Origin: an uncultured Pelagibacteraceae bacterium | Lineage (GTDB): Bacteria > Pseudomonadota > Alphaproteobacteria > Pelagibacterales > Pelagibacteraceae | NCBI GenBank assembly: GCA_902592375.1 | Contig: CACJEG010000001.1 | Span: 186,001-250,000 of the forward strand | DNA length: 64,000 nt | Direction: 5' to 3' | Part shown: positions 8,140-18,382 of the stretch, one piece after another | Position numbering within the stretch: the first letter of the stretch is position 1 | Layout: every line of letters starts with the position of its first letter | Made by a program: the position numbers and the translations under genes | The notes under the pieces: model-generated | What the model was told of the DNA's origin: nothing | Database searches by the model: none | The model's input: only the letters and a program-made list of their open reading frames with translations

Positions 8140-8514
8140 ATGAATAAAAAACAAATAAATGTTCTAGGTGAAGAACTGGAAGAATGTTCAAATGATCCTT
8201 TAACAGGTTGGTTTCGTGATGGATGTTGTAACACTGATGAAAATGATCATGGCGTTCATACAGTTTGTGCAAAGGTAACAACTGAATTTTTGGAATGGTT
8301 AAAGGAAGCAGGAAATGATTTAATTACACCACATCCAGAATTTGGTTTTCCAGGTTTAAAAGATGGTGATGGATGGTGCGTCTGTGCTAGTTGGTACGCT
8401 AAAGCTGTTGAAGCAGGTAAAGGATGTCCGATATTTCTAAAAAGAACTCATAAAAATACTCTTAAACATCTTCCTATCGAAACTTTAAAAAAGTTTGCAA
8501 TAGACTTATCTTAA
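8140..8514 (+). CDS. DUF2237 family protein
   Basis: This 124-residue cytoplasmic protein matches the DUF2237 family over its whole length: NVLGEELEECSNDPLTGWFRDGCC at the start, HTVCAKVT, GDGWCVCASWY and the C-terminal HLPIETLKKFA. The many conserved cysteines and the paired Asp/Gly residues are family hallmarks, but no function is established. It ends directly against the convergent ETF:ubiquinone oxidoreductase gene (next base), leaving no room for a terminator. Confidence 0.8.
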   Translation: MNKKQINVLGEELEECSNDPLTGWFRDGCCNTDENDHGVHTVCAKVTTEFLEWLKEAGNDLITPHPEFGFPGLKDGDGWCVCASWYAKAVEAGKGCPIFLKRTHKNTLKHLPIETLKKFAIDLS

Positions 8515-10134
8515 TTACATATTTCCATACCTTGGACCGCCACTTCCTTCAGGTGTAACCCAAGTTATATTTTGAGATGGTTCTTTAATATCGCATGTTT
8601 TGCAATGAATACAATTTTGAGAATTAATTACAAATTTATTTACATCATTTTCTTTTTGAACTTCATAAACCCCTGCAGGACAATATCTTTGAGCAGGTTC
8701 ATCAAATTTTTCTAAAGTGTAATTAATTGGTAAATTAGGATCTTTAAGTTTTAAATGAACTGGCTGATTATCTGCATGATTAGTTCCTGTTAAATATACT
8801 GAACTTGTTTTGTCAAAAGTAATTACATTATCATATTTTGGATAATCTATTTTAGGCATTTGATTTGCAGGTTTTAATGTTTCATGATCAGCATGTTTAT
8901 GTTTAAGGGTAAAAGGAAGTTTTCCTCTAAATAAAATTTGATCTATCCCTGTAAAAATAATTCCTAAAATTAACCCCCAACTAAAACTAGGTTTTACATT
9001 TCTAGCTTCATAAAGCTCTTTATGTAACCAACTATTTTTAAATTTATTTTCATAAATTGATAAATTTTGGTTTTCTTTTAAATGTTCATTAATAGTTTCA
9101 GCTGCAATCATGCCACTTTTCATCGCTGTATGAGATCCTTTAATTTTTGGCATATTTAAAGTTCCAGCATCACAACCAACCAACAAAGCTCCGGGCATGA
9201 ACATTTTTGGCAAACTTTGAAATCCACCTTCAATTAAAGCCCTTGCGCCATAAGAAATCCTTTTTCCACCTTCTATTATTTTTTTTATTGCTGGATGGGT
9301 TTTAAATCTCTGAAATTCATCATAAGGAGAAAGGTGAGGATTTTTGTAATCTAAACCTATTACATAACCTAGAAAAACTTGTTTATTTTCTGCGTGATAC
9401 ATGAAACTACCGCCATAAGTACTATTATCTAATGGCCATCCAGCTGTATGCATAACTAAGCCTTCTTCGTGATTTTTATCCTCTATTTCCCAAATTTCTT
9501 TAAAACCAATTCCGTATTGTTGAGGATCTTTACCTTTATTTAATTCAAATTTTTCAATCAATTGTTTTCCCAAATGACCTCTACACCCTTCTGCAAAAAC
9601 AGTTACTTTACCTAAAAGCTCAATACCTGGTTCAAAACTATCTTTTTTATTACCGTCTTTGTCTATTCCCATATCTTGAGTTGCAACACCTTTAACAGAT
9701 CCATCTTCGTTATATAAAATTTCACTTGCTGGAAATCCTGGAAAGATTTCTACACCTAAATTTTCCGCTTGTTCAGCAAGCCATCTACACAGATTTGCTA
9801 AACTGATAATATAATTTTTATGATTTTGCTGTACAGCAGGTAATAGCCAAGTTGGCCAACTTAAAGATTTGGTTTTTCCCAAAAATAAAAATTTTTCTTT
9901 AGTTACTTTTGTTTTGATTGGAGAATTTAATTCTCTCCAATTTGGTAATAATTCGTCTAGAGCACGCGTTTCAAATACATTTCCACTTAAAATATGAGCT
10001 CCAATCTCCGATGCTTTTTCTAATAAACAAACATTTAGATTTGGATCTAATTGTTTTAACTTTATAGCGGTTGATAATCCTGATGGCCCTCCACCAATGA
10101 TTACAACATCATATTCCATCGATTCTCTAGACAT
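8515..10134 (-). CDS. Electron transfer flavoprotein:ubiquinone oxidoreductase
   Basis: This 539-residue protein passes electrons from reduced ETF to membrane ubiquinone. An N-terminal FAD-binding fold (VVIIGGGPSGLSTAIKL, about 10-26) is followed by the catalytic domain and a C-terminal 4Fe-4S ferredoxin-like domain with cysteines in YCPAGVY and NCIHCKTC (about residues 483-517). A hydrophobic segment near residue 390 (WGLILGIIFTG) is the usual membrane-contact region. Downstream of etfB and etfA and a DMGDH-like gene on the same strand, it completes the path dehydrogenase to ETF to quinone. Length and domain order are normal for ETF-QO (FixC/ETFDH family). Confidence 0.93.
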   Translation of the reverse strand: MSRESMEYDVVIIGGGPSGLSTAIKLKQLDPNLNVCLLEKASEIGAHILSGNVFETRALDELLPNWRELNSPIKTKVTKEKFLFLGKTKSLSWPTWLLPAVQQNHKNYIISLANLCRWLAEQAENLGVEIFPGFPASEILYNEDGSVKGVATQDMGIDKDGNKKDSFEPGIELLGKVTVFAEGCRGHLGKQLIEKFELNKGKDPQQYGIGFKEIWEIEDKNHEEGLVMHTAGWPLDNSTYGGSFMYHAENKQVFLGYVIGLDYKNPHLSPYDEFQRFKTHPAIKKIIEGGKRISYGARALIEGGFQSLPKMFMPGALLVGCDAGTLNMPKIKGSHTAMKSGMIAAETINEHLKENQNLSIYENKFKNSWLHKELYEARNVKPSFSWGLILGIIFTGIDQILFRGKLPFTLKHKHADHETLKPANQMPKIDYPKYDNVITFDKTSSVYLTGTNHADNQPVHLKLKDPNLPINYTLEKFDEPAQRYCPAGVYEVQKENDVNKFVINSQNCIHCKTCDIKEPSQNITWVTPEGSGGPRYGNM

Positions 10135-10157
10135 ACTCTAGTTTTTAACTGTAAGGA

Positions 10158-11111
10158 TTATTTTTGTATAGTGTTTAATTTGTTCAGCTCTTCCATGAAC
10201 TGAGGCAGTGCCTCAAATAAATCAGCTTCAAGTCCATAATCTGCAACACTAAATATTGGAGCTTCACCATCTTTATTAATTGCAACTATAACTTTACTTT
10301 CCTTCATTCCTGCCAAATGCTGAATTGCACCTGAAATTCCAACAGCGATATATAGATCTGGTACTACCACTTTTCCTGTTTGACCTACTTGATGATCATT
10401 GCTTATGTATCCAGCGTCTACTGCCGCTCTTGATGCTCCAATTGCTGCGCCTAGTTTGTCAGCAATTTCTGTAATTAATTTAAAATTATCTCCACTTTGC
10501 ATTCCTCTACCACCTGATACAACAATTCTTGCTGTTCCAAGTTCAGGTCGATCAGATTTAATTTCTTCTCTTTTGATAAATTTAGTATTTGAAAACTCTT
10601 CACTGGCATCTACTTTTTCAATTGGAGCTGATCCACCTGTACTCTCACAAGGATCGAAAGAAGTGGGTCTGATAGTTACACACTTTTTAGCATCATTACT
10701 CTTAATTGTTGCAAAAGCATTACCTGCATAAATTGGTCTTAAAAAAGTATCTGGTGATATTACTTTAATAATGTCACTTACTTGCGATGTATCAAGATGA
10801 GCAGCAATTCGTGGCATCAAATTTTTACCAAATGTATTTGCTGAACAAATAATGTGAGAATAATTTTCTGCAAGTTTAACAACCACTGGAGCAAAATTTT
10901 CTGCAGTGAAGTTTTCATAGTGAGCTCCCTCTACACTCAATACTTTTTTAACCACCGGAAGTTCAGATAATTGTTTTGCAGCATCTGCAGAGTTTTGACC
11001 AATAATTACAGCATGAACATCTGTATCAATTTGAGATGCTGCTGTAGCTGCATTAAGAGTAAATGGTCTTAATTCTTTATTATTGTGTTCCGCTATAAGT
11101 AAAACTGCCAT
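10158..11111 (-). CDS. etfA: Electron transfer flavoprotein alpha subunit
   Basis: This subunit carries the FAD of the EtfAB heterodimer that collects electrons from acyl-CoA and N-methyl-amine dehydrogenases. The C-terminal FAD domain shows the classical stretch [13 protein letters not shown] and QVGQTGKVV (about 230-250), and [12 protein letters not shown] follows. Length (317) is normal. Its start overlaps the etfB stop as TAATG, so the subunits are made in equal amounts. The neighbouring DMGDH-like dehydrogenase (11860-14292) is the likely donor and ETF-QO the acceptor. Confidence 0.94.
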   Translation of the reverse strand: MAVLLIAEHNNKELRPFTLNAATAASQIDTDVHAVIIGQNSADAAKQLSELPVVKKVLSVEGAHYENFTAENFAPVVVKLAENYSHIICSANTFGKNLMPRIAAHLDTSQVSDIIKVISPDTFLRPIYAGNAFATIKSNDAKKCVTIRPTSFDPCESTGGSAPIEKVDASEEFSNTKFIKREEIKSDRPELGTARIVVSGGRGMQSGDNFKLITEIADKLGAAIGASRAAVDAGYISNDHQVGQTGKVVVPDLYIAVGISGAIQHLAGMKESKVIVAINKDGEAPIFSVADYGLEADLFEALPQFMEELNKLNTIQK

Positions 11112-11860
11112 TAAATTACCTTCGCCTCATTTTTTAACTTTTGAACTAATTCAGCAACATTTGCTACTTTTATACCTGCTTTTCTTTTTGGAGGTTCCTC
11201 TACTTTTAATTGTTCTAATCTTGGTGATACATCCACACCTAAATCAGAAGCAGCAATTTCCTCTATAGGTTTTTTCTTAGCCTTCATTATATTCGGTAGT
11301 GATGCGTATCTTGGTTCGTTCAGTCTAAGATCACAAGTTACAATAGCTGGTACATTTATTTCAATTGTTTCAAGACCTTCATCTATTTCTCTAGTTACTT
11401 CTAATTTATTTTCTTTTACATCAATTTTTGAGGCAAATGTTGCTTGTGGCCAATTTAATAAAGCACTCAACATTTGGCCTGTTTGATTACAATCATCGTC
11501 TATTGCTTGTTTACCCATAAATACTAAATCTGGTTTTTCTTTATCTACTATTTTTTGTAAAATTTTTGAAACAGCGAGTGGTTCTAAAATTCCATCGACT
11601 TTCACATGAATACCTCTGTCCGCACCAACCGCTAAAGCTTTCCTAACAGTTTCTTGAGCTTTTTCTTCACCGACAGTTACAGCAACTACTTCTGTGGCTT
11701 TACCTGCTTCTTTAATTTTTACAGCTTCCTCTATTGCATTGTCATCAGGAGGATTGGTTGACATTTTAACATTGTCTGTAACTACACCAGTTCCATCTTC
11801 TTTAACTCTTATTTGAACGTTGTAATCAATAACTCTTTTTACAGCTACTAAAATTTTCAT
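11111..11860 (-). CDS. etfB: Electron transfer flavoprotein beta subunit
   Basis: This 249-residue subunit binds AMP and pairs with EtfA. Hallmarks are [13 protein letters not shown] at the N-terminus, [20 protein letters not shown] in the middle and [23 protein letters not shown], the recognition-loop region that docks dehydrogenases. It overlaps both neighbours by one base (TAATG with the DMGDH-like gene upstream and with etfA downstream), which indicates a single polycistronic unit. Confidence 0.94.
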   Translation of the reverse strand: MKILVAVKRVIDYNVQIRVKEDGTGVVTDNVKMSTNPPDDNAIEEAVKIKEAGKATEVVAVTVGEEKAQETVRKALAVGADRGIHVKVDGILEPLAVSKILQKIVDKEKPDLVFMGKQAIDDDCNQTGQMLSALLNWPQATFASKIDVKENKLEVTREIDEGLETIEINVPAIVTCDLRLNEPRYASLPNIMKAKKKPIEEIAASDLGVDVSPRLEQLKVEEPPKRKAGIKVANVAELVQKLKNEAKVI

Positions 11861-14292
11861 TAAGCTCTCAATAAACTATTTTCTGAGTCGTATGGACTCT
11901 CATCTAAGACAGTAGCGTCGTACATTTCACCCAATATATCAACTTGTAATTTGTCGCCCACATTTGAAAAATCTGGCTTAACCATTGCAAGAGCTATTGA
12001 TTTATCTAATCTAAACCCAAATTCACCTCCAGTTGCTCTTCCAACAACTTTTCCGTCTTTAAAAATTGGGTTATTTCCAAGCACATCAGCATCTTTAGTG
12101 TTATGAACCTCTAAAGTAACTAATTTATTATCAAAACCTTTTTCTCTCCATTTATTAAGTGCCTCTAATCCAATAAAGTTTCCTTTATTTGGGTGAACAA
12201 ATCTATCAAGACCAGACTCATATGGTGAATATTCAATTGATAATTCTGTGCCAACTAGTTTATAAGATTTTTCTACTCTTAAACTATTCATTGCCCTAAT
12301 TCCAAAAGGTTTAATTCCTAAATCTTTTCCTGCTTCCATTAATTTATCAAAAATATGGTTTTGATATTCAATTGGATGATGTAGTTCCCAACCAAGCTCA
12401 CCCACAAAGTTTACTCTCATTGCATTTACTGGAGCATATCCAACATTAACATTTTTAGCAGTCAACCATTTGAAATTTTCATTAGAAAAATCGTCTGTTG
12501 AAACCTTTTGCATTAATTGTCTTGCTTTTGGACCAGCTACTACCAGAACTCCTGTACTATTTGTTAGATCTTCAAATATTACAGATCCATCATCTGGCAT
12601 CCATTTTTGTATCCAATCATGGTCTAATCTTAAATTTGCTCCAGCAGAAACTAGATAATAACTATTTTCCGCTTCTTTCATTATTGTAAATTCTGAATGC
12701 ACTCCACCTTTAGTGTTCAAGGCATGACATAAATTTATTCTTCCAATTTTCTTAGGAAGTTTGTTTGCAACTAAATAATCTAAAAATTCTTCTGCTTTAG
12801 GTCCCCTAATTCTACATTTTGCAAACGCAGTCATATCTAAAAGACCTACGTTTTCTTTAACATTTTGACATTCTTTTTTAATAGCATCAAACCATTTCGA
12901 TCTTCTAAATGACCAATCATCTTTTTGTTCCATTCCATCTGTTGCAAAAAAATTAGGTCTTTCCCATCCAAACTTCTGACCAAACACAGCGCCTAAATTT
13001 TTCATTCGTTCATAACAAGGAGCTGTTCTTAATGGTCTTGCTGCTGGTCTTTCTTCATCTGGATAGTGAACAATAAATACATGGCTATACGCTTCTTCAT
13101 TTTTTGCTTTCAAATAAGATTTAGTTGCATAGTTACCGTAACGTCTTGGTTCAACTCCTAACATATCAATTGTAGGTTCACCATCAACAATCCACTCTGC
13201 TAACTGCCAGCCGGCTCCACCTGCTGCAGTTATTCCAAAACTATGTCCTTCATTAATCCAAAAATTTTTAAGTCCCCATGCAGGACCAACAATTGGATTT
13301 CCATCAGGAGTATAACAGATTGCTCCATTATAAACTTTCTTTACTCCAACTTCTCCAAACGCTGGTACTCTGTGAATTGCACCTTCAATGTGTGGAGCTA
13401 ATCTGTCTAAATCTTCTTGAAATAATTCATATTCTGAATTTTTTGATGGACCTTCTACATAACAAGCTGGTGCTCCATCTTCATAAGGACCTAAAATCAA
13501 TCCTCCAGCTTCTTCCCTCATATACCATCTGCTATCACTATCTCTTAAGACTCCCATTTCTGGTAATCCATCTTTTTTTCTTTTTTGAATTGCAGGATGT
13601 GGTTCTGTAACAATGTATTGATGTTCAACAGGTATTACTGGTATATCTAATCCTACCATTTCACCTGTTTGTCTCGCAAAATTTCCAGAACAAGAAATAA
13701 CATGTTCGCACTCTATTGATCCCTTATCTGTTTCCACAATCCATCCATCTTTAGTTTGCCTCATTGATAGTACAGTTGTGTTTCTATAAATTTCTGCTCC
13801 TCTATTTCTTGCACCTGTTGCTAATGCTTGTGTTAAATCTGCTGGTTGAATATATCCATCTTCAGGGTGTTGTATTGCGCCAACTAAATCATCTGTATGA
13901 CATAATGGCCAAATTTCTTTTACTTGTTCTGGTTTCAAAAATTTAACATCTACTCCGATGGTTCGAGCGACGCCTGCGTATTGATGGTATTCATCCATTC
14001 TATCTTTTGTACTTGCTAGACGAATATTTGAAACAACACTAAAGCCAACATTTTTTCCAGTTTCTTCCTCTAATGTTTTGTAAAGATTAACTGCATATTT
14101 ATGAAGTTGTCCGACTGAATAACTCATATTAAACAAAGGTAGAAGTCCTGCTGCATGCCAAGTTGATCCTGAGGTTAATTCTTTTCTTTCAACTAGAACA
14201 ACATCAGACCAACCCTTTTTTGCTAAATGATACAGGGCACTTACCCCTACAACTCCTCCACCAACTACTACAACTTTAGTTTTTGTTTTCAT
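11860..14292 (-). CDS. Dimethylglycine/sarcosine dehydrogenase-like flavoprotein (copy 1)
   Basis: This 810-residue enzyme has an N-terminal DAO-type FAD domain ([18 protein letters not shown]) and a C-terminal GcvT tetrahydrofolate domain starting near residue 430. [10 protein letters not shown] carries the histidine expected to hold FAD covalently in DMGDH-type enzymes. Such enzymes remove a methyl group from dimethylglycine or sarcosine, passing electrons to ETF and the carbon to THF as methylene-THF. Co-transcription with etfB, etfA and ETF-QO strongly supports this. A 57-base gap containing its probable promoter precedes it. It is paralogous to the protein at 21880-24285; which one uses dimethylglycine and which sarcosine cannot be decided here. 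Confidence 0.85.
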   Translation of the reverse strand: MKTKTKVVVVGGGVVGVSALYHLAKKGWSDVVLVERKELTSGSTWHAAGLLPLFNMSYSVGQLHKYAVNLYKTLEEETGKNVGFSVVSNIRLASTKDRMDEYHQYAGVARTIGVDVKFLKPEQVKEIWPLCHTDDLVGAIQHPEDGYIQPADLTQALATGARNRGAEIYRNTTVLSMRQTKDGWIVETDKGSIECEHVISCSGNFARQTGEMVGLDIPVIPVEHQYIVTEPHPAIQKRKKDGLPEMGVLRDSDSRWYMREEAGGLILGPYEDGAPACYVEGPSKNSEYELFQEDLDRLAPHIEGAIHRVPAFGEVGVKKVYNGAICYTPDGNPIVGPAWGLKNFWINEGHSFGITAAGGAGWQLAEWIVDGEPTIDMLGVEPRRYGNYATKSYLKAKNEEAYSHVFIVHYPDEERPAARPLRTAPCYERMKNLGAVFGQKFGWERPNFFATDGMEQKDDWSFRRSKWFDAIKKECQNVKENVGLLDMTAFAKCRIRGPKAEEFLDYLVANKLPKKIGRINLCHALNTKGGVHSEFTIMKEAENSYYLVSAGANLRLDHDWIQKWMPDDGSVIFEDLTNSTGVLVVAGPKARQLMQKVSTDDFSNENFKWLTAKNVNVGYAPVNAMRVNFVGELGWELHHPIEYQNHIFDKLMEAGKDLGIKPFGIRAMNSLRVEKSYKLVGTELSIEYSPYESGLDRFVHPNKGNFIGLEALNKWREKGFDNKLVTLEVHNTKDADVLGNNPIFKDGKVVGRATGGEFGFRLDKSIALAMVKPDFSNVGDKLQVDILGEMYDATVLDESPYDSENSLLRA

Positions 14293-14349
14293 TCTGCGAT
14301 TCCTACTAAATTTTTAATTGTTACGAAACAAAAATGTATATGTGAAAAA

Positions 14350-14826
14350 TCAAATTGAGCTTCCAAGAGGGATTGGACTGGATACCATTGTGGTTAACCA
14401 ACAGTCTTTCAAAATTCCCTCAGAAGTGTACTTTTCGACTTGCCAATTGAATTTGTGATAAATTTTGTCCTTATCAAGAATGATAACTTCAAATTGAGCC
14501 CATTTGTCACTACTTCCAAGCTCAGTTATTGTGTGACTTAGGTGGTTAATCATCATCCCATAAGAGTCGCTTTTTATCATCATCTTAAATTTGCTTAATG
14601 GTCCTGTTACTCTCTTATTATTTGGGTGAGCAAATTTCCAAGTTTGTTCTATGCCGCTATCTTTATATTCAAGATCATTTTGTTGAAGCCCACTCAATTG
14701 AATTTTAATAACTTCTTTCGGGCTTATAGTGCTATTGGGGCTTAATAATTCAGCGTAAGAAAATGAGATAAAGAAGAAATATAAGATTACAGCCTTAAAG
14801 ATTATTAGCGGTTTTTCTAACATCAT
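14350..14826 (-). CDS. DUF4864 family exported protein
   Basis: This 158-residue protein begins with a hydrophobic signal peptide (about residues 8-25, ending SYA-E) and is therefore probably periplasmic. The body matches DUF4864: VIKIQLSGLQQND near the start, FAHPNNKRVTGPL in the middle and CWLTTMVS near the end. Function is unknown. Its 5' end overlaps the NAD(P)H oxidoreductase gene by 32 bases, so it is the last gene of the long minus-strand run; translation is probably coupled. Confidence 0.75.
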   Translation of the reverse strand: MMLEKPLIIFKAVILYFFFISFSYAELLSPNSTISPKEVIKIQLSGLQQNDLEYKDSGIEQTWKFAHPNNKRVTGPLSKFKMMIKSDSYGMMINHLSHTITELGSSDKWAQFEVIILDKDKIYHKFNWQVEKYTSEGILKDCWLTTMVSSPIPLGSSI

Positions 14827-15364
14827 TCAAAAATTCTTGTCTCTTTGCATCACTGACAAAGGGTACTGCAAAATATCTTCTATAGACAATGTTATATATG
14901 CCACACATATGGAATACTCCTCTTTTTAATCTTCTAATTGGTAAGTTTAAAAAAAAAGTTGTAATTGCTAATCTTGGTGAACCATAAGTGCAGAATATTA
15001 TAGCTTTTTTATCTCTTAAGTTTCCAATTGGATAACCGTAATTTCCAACCAACTGTTTAAATCTAAACGCCCAAGGTGGGGCTAAAACTTTATCTATCCA
15101 ACCCTCAACTATCGCTGGCATCCTAAAATTCCAAATTGGAGCAATTAAAACAATTGTATCACTTTCTTCGATTCTTTTTCTATGATCTAAAACTTCTTGA
15201 TCAGGTTCTTCTCCAGCAAAAACAGGATCAAATTTTTCTTTATATAAATCAACAACATCAACTTGATTTCCATTTACTTTTGATTGTTTAACAAATTCAT
15301 CTCGAATTGCTGCATTAAATGAATTGTCATTGTAGTGTCCATACACTAGGAAAATTTTTTTCAT
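14795..15364 (-). CDS. NAD(P)H dehydrogenase (quinone)-like flavodoxin-fold protein
   Basis: This 189-residue protein has the flavodoxin-2 fold of NQO1/KefF/MdaB-type oxidoreductases: FLVYGHYNDNSFNAAI at the FMN/FAD-binding N-terminus, IVLIAPIWNFRMPAIVEGWIDKVL (about 92-115, the family signature) and ICTYGSP. It would reduce quinones or similar electrophiles with NAD(P)H in the cytoplasm. It starts 12 bases after the MFS transporter. Substrate is unknown; a role in oxidative protection is the usual assumption. Confidence 0.8.
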   Translation of the reverse strand: MKKIFLVYGHYNDNSFNAAIRDEFVKQSKVNGNQVDVVDLYKEKFDPVFAGEEPDQEVLDHRKRIEESDTIVLIAPIWNFRMPAIVEGWIDKVLAPPWAFRFKQLVGNYGYPIGNLRDKKAIIFCTYGSPRLAITTFFLNLPIRRLKRGVFHMCGIYNIVYRRYFAVPFVSDAKRQEFLNDVRKTANNL

Positions 15365-15376
15365 TTTATAAAATTT

Positions 15377-16987
15377 TTATTCAGTAGTTTTGTATTTACT
15401 ATTATTAATTATAAATACAAATAAAATTGGAAGAATTAATGTTAAAAGTGTTACAAAAATTAACAGTATTCCAAGTTCGGAATAATCTGCTGTAGTTTGT
15501 ATTTCACCTGAAACTTTATCTTTCACTTCTCTTGTTACGGTAAATATTTCATTTAAATATTTTGTTCCTAACGCACTCGCTGATAATGCAAGATTTGTAA
15601 AAGACGCAAAAACTGCAAAAAAGGTTGCCTTTAAATGTGCAGGAGCATTTTTTGCTATCCAGGCGAGTAAAGGTATCATTGATACTTGCCCAAGAGGAGA
15701 CTCTAATGCAGTATTAATTAATGCAATAAACTTAGCGTCAACAACTCCACCTGTTAACGAGGATGTCCAGTTATGAAAACCATAATACATTCCAACACTT
15801 GGTAAAAACAAAATCGCACCCGCAATACTTAGAACTACAATTATTTTAGCAATTGAATTATTTGCCATAAAAGGTCTTAACAATACAATTCCTGCTAATG
15901 TTAAAATTGATGCCAATAATGATAGAACAGAAAAAAACTGTTCATTAAATCCAAGCTCATCAATTTCAAACCAAGTTAATCCTGGTCCAGGACCTGGCAT
16001 GGCTCTAAATACAAAAATAATTACTGCTGTACCTACAATTGTTAATCTTAGTTCCTGAGGTAATTCCTTAATTAGTTTAAACATTAAAAACAAAATGATT
16101 ATGACTGAGCCAATAAACACAATTTCTTGTGCAAACGGAACCTTAAAGGAACCAATAGATAATGTGAAAATAACAAAAACTAAACTTCCTCCTAATATCC
16201 ACCAGTTTATTTTTGTTTTTTCGTTACCTCTCTCATCCTTAAATTCTAGACCTTTAGATTTTAAAGTTTGTATTTTTTTATGTCTTAAATAATTGGCTAA
16301 AATTACACCTAGTATAGAAACTAAAGGTATTACAAGAGCATAAATGTAGATGGTTCCATATAAATTTATCTTATCTGTCTGCTCAAGGCTTTCCACATCT
16401 CTAAACAAAATTACATTAATTAATGCAACAAGTACTGTACCGCCAATAATAGCAAACCTTCCAAGTGTCTGCATTGTTGTATGCATTATTTTTATTTGAT
16501 CTTTAGAATAATCGTTTCCTATTTCATCAACCAAAGGAACTGCCTCAACTGTCATAGCATCGGCTACAACGTCCTGAACCACATAACCAACTGGAGCTAA
16601 AATCACACTTATCACAAACCATGTTTCTACCGAAAATACCTGGGACATATCTTCAGTATGAATAATCAATCCATACATAATTAGTAAACTAAGAGCTATC
16701 AATGAAGCTCCGAAGTAGACCATGTAATTTTTTCTCTCCCAGATAAGATCTACTAAATGTCCTAACGGCATTTTTAATGCCCAGGGAATTCCAGCCCAAA
16801 AACCTAGGCCTGCTAAAAATGCTGCTGATAAATTTAAATAATCTTTAACAAAAAATGTACCAACAATACCTGTTAAACCAGAAATACCTGCAGCCATATA
16901 AACCATTAATGGAGGCAGATAAGTCCATTTAAATTGACGACCCAAATCTAAAAATGTGCTGTCTAAAAATTTAATTATTTTGCTCAT
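15377..16987 (-). CDS. MFS/BT1-like multi-pass transporter
   Basis: This 536-residue inner-membrane protein has about twelve hydrophobic segments. The first part (FFVKDYLNLSAAFLAGLGF followed by PWALKMPLGHLVDL) resembles the N-terminus of BT1-type folate/pterin carriers and related MFS proteins, where the conserved Pro-Trp-x-Lys-Pro/Met motif opens the first cytoplasmic loop. A charged central loop lies near residues 235-262. The start overlaps the stop of the CoA-binding protein gene (TAATG). A folate or pterin substrate would suit the C1 genes, but this is only a suggestion; the substrate is unknown. Confidence 0.6.
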   Translation of the reverse strand: MSKIIKFLDSTFLDLGRQFKWTYLPPLMVYMAAGISGLTGIVGTFFVKDYLNLSAAFLAGLGFWAGIPWALKMPLGHLVDLIWERKNYMVYFGASLIALSLLIMYGLIIHTEDMSQVFSVETWFVISVILAPVGYVVQDVVADAMTVEAVPLVDEIGNDYSKDQIKIMHTTMQTLGRFAIIGGTVLVALINVILFRDVESLEQTDKINLYGTIYIYALVIPLVSILGVILANYLRHKKIQTLKSKGLEFKDERGNEKTKINWWILGGSLVFVIFTLSIGSFKVPFAQEIVFIGSVIIILFLMFKLIKELPQELRLTIVGTAVIIFVFRAMPGPGPGLTWFEIDELGFNEQFFSVLSLLASILTLAGIVLLRPFMANNSIAKIIVVLSIAGAILFLPSVGMYYGFHNWTSSLTGGVVDAKFIALINTALESPLGQVSMIPLLAWIAKNAPAHLKATFFAVFASFTNLALSASALGTKYLNEIFTVTREVKDKVSGEIQTTADYSELGILLIFVTLLTLILPILFVFIINNSKYKTTE

Positions 16988-17421
16988 TAGTCACTTAAAA
17001 CTGGAAAAGCTTGTCTAACTTTTAAAAAATATTTTTGATATTCCATTTTAGTACATTTATTTTCAATATACTTAATATCATTTTTTTCCATCAATTCTTT
17101 TGCCTTTTCGTCTCGTATACCTAGCTGTAACCATAAAACTTTAGCACCAATTTTAACTGCATCTTCTGCAATAGCATAAACTTCTTTTGATGGTCTAAAA
17201 ACATCTACAATATCAACCTGATCATTAATATCAGATATTTTTGCAAAAACTTCTTCTCCTAAAATTTTTTGACCCTTGGCTCTAGGATTGACAGGATAAA
17301 CTTTAAATCCATATTTTTGCATATACTTCATAACTATAGTTGACGCTTTTGTTGGATCGTTACTAACTCCTACCATTGCAATTGATTTATATTTAGAAAG
17401 AACTTCTTTGATATCACTCAT
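16987..17421 (-). CDS. CoA-binding protein, YccU type
   Basis: This 144-residue protein is a single CoA-binding Rossmann domain. IAMVGVSNDPTKAS (about 14-27) is the nucleotide loop, GFKVYPVNPRAKGQKILGE follows, and LWLQLGIRDEKA is the conserved C-terminal motif of stand-alone YccU proteins. The biological role of these small proteins is unsettled; they bind CoA or acyl-CoA. Its start overlaps the 61-residue membrane protein as ATGA. Confidence 0.85.
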   Translation of the reverse strand: MSDIKEVLSKYKSIAMVGVSNDPTKASTIVMKYMQKYGFKVYPVNPRAKGQKILGEEVFAKISDINDQVDIVDVFRPSKEVYAIAEDAVKIGAKVLWLQLGIRDEKAKELMEKNDIKYIENKCTKMEYQKYFLKVRQAFPVLSD

Positions 17422-17603
17422 TTATTATTTTTAATTTGTTCTTCACAAAATATTTTAGCTTCAGGAACTGTCATTGGTTTTTCTAGTTTTTGGCTACCAG
17501 CAATACATGCATCTATTGCTCTTTTTTGATTATGATCTTTAAAATTATAAATTACAAACATCCCAACAATAATAAAAAGAACTATTAAAACATTTTTTAT
17601 CAT
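17418..17603 (-). CDS. 61-residue single-span membrane protein, unknown
   Basis: One N-terminal hydrophobic segment (about residues 3-20, VLIVLFIIVGMFVIY) is followed by a short charged domain with two cysteines (C33 and C53). No family is recognised. Both ends are stitched into the operon: its start overlaps the crotonase stop (TAATG) and its stop overlaps the YccU-type gene (ATGA). That tight placement is the main evidence that it is translated. It would be anchored in the inner membrane with the soluble tail most likely in the periplasm, by the positive N-terminus. Confidence 0.6.
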   Translation of the reverse strand: MIKNVLIVLFIIVGMFVIYNFKDHNQKRAIDACIAGSQKLEKPMTVPEAKIFCEEQIKNNK

Positions 17604-18382
17604 TATTTATTTTTCCATTTTGGTTTTCGTTTTTCGAGGAATGCAGAAATTCCTTCTTTTGCATCCAATGCCATCATATTAAGGGTCATCATTTTACTTG
17701 TATAAGCGTAAGCTTTACTTAATGGCATTTCTAATTGTTTGTAAAAAGCTTGCTTTCCAATTTTTATTGTTAAATTAGATTTAGAAGCAATTTTATTTGC
17801 TACTTTTAAGACTTCGTTGTTTAATTTAGCTTTTGAAAAATTATCATTAATCAACCCTATTTCTTTTGCATAATTTGCATTGATAGGTTCTCCCGTTAGC
17901 AACATTTTCATCATTGGTTTTCGATTTATCTTTCTACTGACAGCAACCATAGGTGTACTACAAAACAAACCAATATTTACACCAGGAGTAGCAAACAATG
18001 CGTCCTTAGTGCTATAAGCTAAATCACAACTTGCAACCAATTGACAGCCAGCTGCAAATGCAGCTCCATGAACTTTAGCAATTACAGGTTTTCTACCTTC
18101 AACAATTTGAAGCATTACTTTTGAACAAAGATTAAATAATTTTAAATATTTATCTCTCTTTTTTAGACCTCTAACTTCTTTCAAATTATGACCTGCACTA
18201 AATCCTTTACCGGCACCCTCCAATATTATTACTTTAACTTTTTTATCAGCATCTAATTTTTTTAATGTCTTTAATAAATCTGAAAGATTCTTGAATGATA
18301 AAGAGTTATAAGTTTTTGCTTCATCAATAATAATTGATGAAACCTCGTTGTTATTTTTTTTAATTTTAATGTTACTAGTCAT
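17603..18382 (-). CDS. Enoyl-CoA hydratase/isomerase-family protein, ECHDC3-like
   Basis: This 259-residue crotonase-fold protein binds acyl-CoA; GAGKGFSAGHNLKE (about 56-69) and AKVHGAAFAAGCQLVASCD (102-120) form the oxyanion hole region. The two glutamates that act as acid and base in true enoyl-CoA hydratase appear to be replaced: Q114 in AAGCQLV and G134 in ATPGVNIGLF. The same replacements are typical of the ECHDC3 group, so a hydratase reaction is doubtful. It starts one base after the 2OG oxygenase gene. An alternative is isomerase, hydrolase or decarboxylase chemistry on a CoA thioester. Confidence 0.75.
   Translation of the reverse strand: MTSNIKIKKNNNEVSSIIIDEAKTYNSLSFKNLSDLLKTLKKLDADKKVKVIILEGAGKGFSAGHNLKEVRGLKKRDKYLKLFNLCSKVMLQIVEGRKPVIAKVHGAAFAAGCQLVASCDLAYSTKDALFATPGVNIGLFCSTPMVAVSRKINRKPMMKMLLTGEPINANYAKEIGLINDNFSKAKLNNEVLKVANKIASKSNLTIKIGKQAFYKQLEMPLSKAYAYTSKMMTLNMMALDAKEGISAFLEKRKPKWKNK

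Noticed and set aside
13278-13610. 110-codon plus-strand frame inside the DMGDH-like gene
   Set aside because: Leucine- and histidine-rich shadow of the real minus-strand gene, without a ribosome site or recognisable motif.
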